From: Candidatus Cloacimonadota bacterium
GTDB taxonomy: Bacteria > Cloacimonadota > Cloacimonadia > Cloacimonadales > Cloacimonadaceae
Reading direction: 5' to 3'
DNA length: 6,071 nt
Assembly: GCA_012519465.1 (NCBI GenBank)
Contig: JAAYQD010000129.1
Coordinates: 1 to 6,071 of the forward strand
The position numbers and the translations under genes are program-made. Every line of letters begins with the position of its first letter. Positions within the stretch are counted from its first letter, which is position 1. Positions 5,763-6,071 of this stretch are shown here, one piece after another. The notes below the pieces were generated by a model. That model worked only from the letters and a program-made list of their open reading frames with translations. It did no database searches and was not told the DNA's origin.

Positions 5763-6071
5763 TCAGCTGATCAGCTCCATCATGCGCTGCAGGCTCTTGT
5801 TTGCCCCGGCAGCAATCTCCGGCTCCACGGTGATGTGATGCTGTTCATAGCGCAAGGCATCCAACACATTGTGCAGGGTGGTCTTTTTCATATTCCTGCA
5901 GATGGCTCTGGGGCTCAGCGGGATAATGCTTTTATCCGGATGCAGCTTTGATAGATAGTCTGTAAGTCCCTTTTCGGTGGCGATGATCAGTTTGTCATTA
6001 ATCTCAGCCTCTGCCACCATGCCACTGGTAGACATCACTGCATCGGCATTATCCACTATATCCTCGTCACA
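5763..6071 (-). CDS. nadA: Quinolinate synthase NadA, C-terminal part (5' end outside the window)
   Basis: NadA condenses iminoaspartate with dihydroxyacetone phosphate to form quinolinate in de novo NAD synthesis, using a [4Fe-4S] cluster. The 102 visible residues are the final third and run off the right edge in frame. The GTG at 6056 is internal, not a start. The first visible residue is a Cys that by alignment falls in the conserved HPEC motif. It is followed by ADAVMSTSGM (family: AD.vgSTs.m), LIIATEKGL (family: fiigTE.G+), HPDKSIIPL and CRNMKK. The Cys of CRNMKK (codon 5900-5898) is the third cluster ligand. The other two ligands lie upstream of the window. The tail (LQRMMELIS) is the standard family end, so the 3' end is intact. 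One small oddity is Met in place of the usual Gly before the Ser-Thr pair. The stop TGA is at 5765-5763. It is the most upstream visible gene of the minus-strand run. Confidence 0.93.
   Translation of the reverse strand, partial: CDEDIVDNADAVMSTSGMVAEAEINDKLIIATEKGLTDYLSKLHPDKSIIPLSPRAICRNMKKTTLHNVLDALRYEQHHITVEPEIAAGANKSLQRMMELIS

Noticed and set aside
5396..5951. Overlapping plus-strand frames opposite the methyltransferase and nadA
   Set aside because: The minus-strand frames carry clear motif I, NPPW and NadA CRNMKK signatures, so the plus-strand frames are not credible genes.
6069..6071. First visible Cys of NadA as an iron-sulfur ligand
   Set aside because: It aligns with the Cys of the HPEC motif, which is Ser in E. 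coli NadA as I recall it. The known ligands are the Cys before VH.xF, the early Cys, and the one in CxNMK, so I counted only the last as visible.
1..6071. CRISPR array, tRNA or rRNA gene, insertion sequence, integrase, phage or toxin-antitoxin module
   Set aside because: No regularly spaced repeats, cloverleaf, terminal inverted repeats or relevant protein motifs were seen. The window is almost fully occupied by the listed genes and leaves no intergenic space over 20 bases.

Overview
The window is a densely packed stretch of bacterial chromosome holding nine protein genes in two converging groups. The base composition is moderate and the gaps between genes are almost nil. I see no RNA gene, insertion sequence, integrase, phage gene or CRISPR array. 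Two predicted lipoproteins and an FtsX-like membrane protein point to a bacterium with an elaborate envelope, probably diderm. A DUF4837-like lipoprotein, a family known mainly from Bacteroidota, suggests the FCB group. A lineage such as Cloacimonadota would fit, but no phylogenetic marker gene is present, so this is an inference.

Left part, plus strand (1-997). This holds the 3' end of an unidentified acidic helical protein, a 60-residue protein with four cysteines that probably binds a metal, and rsmD, which encodes the 16S rRNA G966 N2-methyltransferase. The stop of the first gene overlaps the start of the second (TAATG), and only two bases separate the second from rsmD. They therefore look like the end of one transcription unit.

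Right part, minus strand (6071 down to 994). This is a six-gene run in the order nadA (3' end only), a TrmN6-like methyltransferase, an FtsX-like membrane protein, pgsA (phosphatidylglycerophosphate synthase), a DUF4837-like lipoprotein and a TPR lipoprotein. Gaps are 20 and 4 bases, and the remaining junctions overlap by 11, 4 and 4 bases, so one polycistronic message with translational coupling is likely. Its promoter lies beyond the right edge. The group mixes NAD synthesis (nadA), nucleic-acid or protein methylation, and an envelope block (FtsX-like, PgsA and two lipoproteins).

The two groups meet tail to tail on a shared TTAA at 994-997, with overlapping stop codons and no spacer. A GC-rich hairpin in the last codons of rsmD may serve as part of a terminator.

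Most of the window is ordinary housekeeping sequence. The points most worth a second look are the four-cysteine protein, the FtsX-like protein without an FtsE partner or recognisable coupling motif, the DAPY variant of the RsmD catalytic motif, and the envelope gene block containing two lipoproteins of unknown function. I found no convincing new defence, mobile or RNA-based system.
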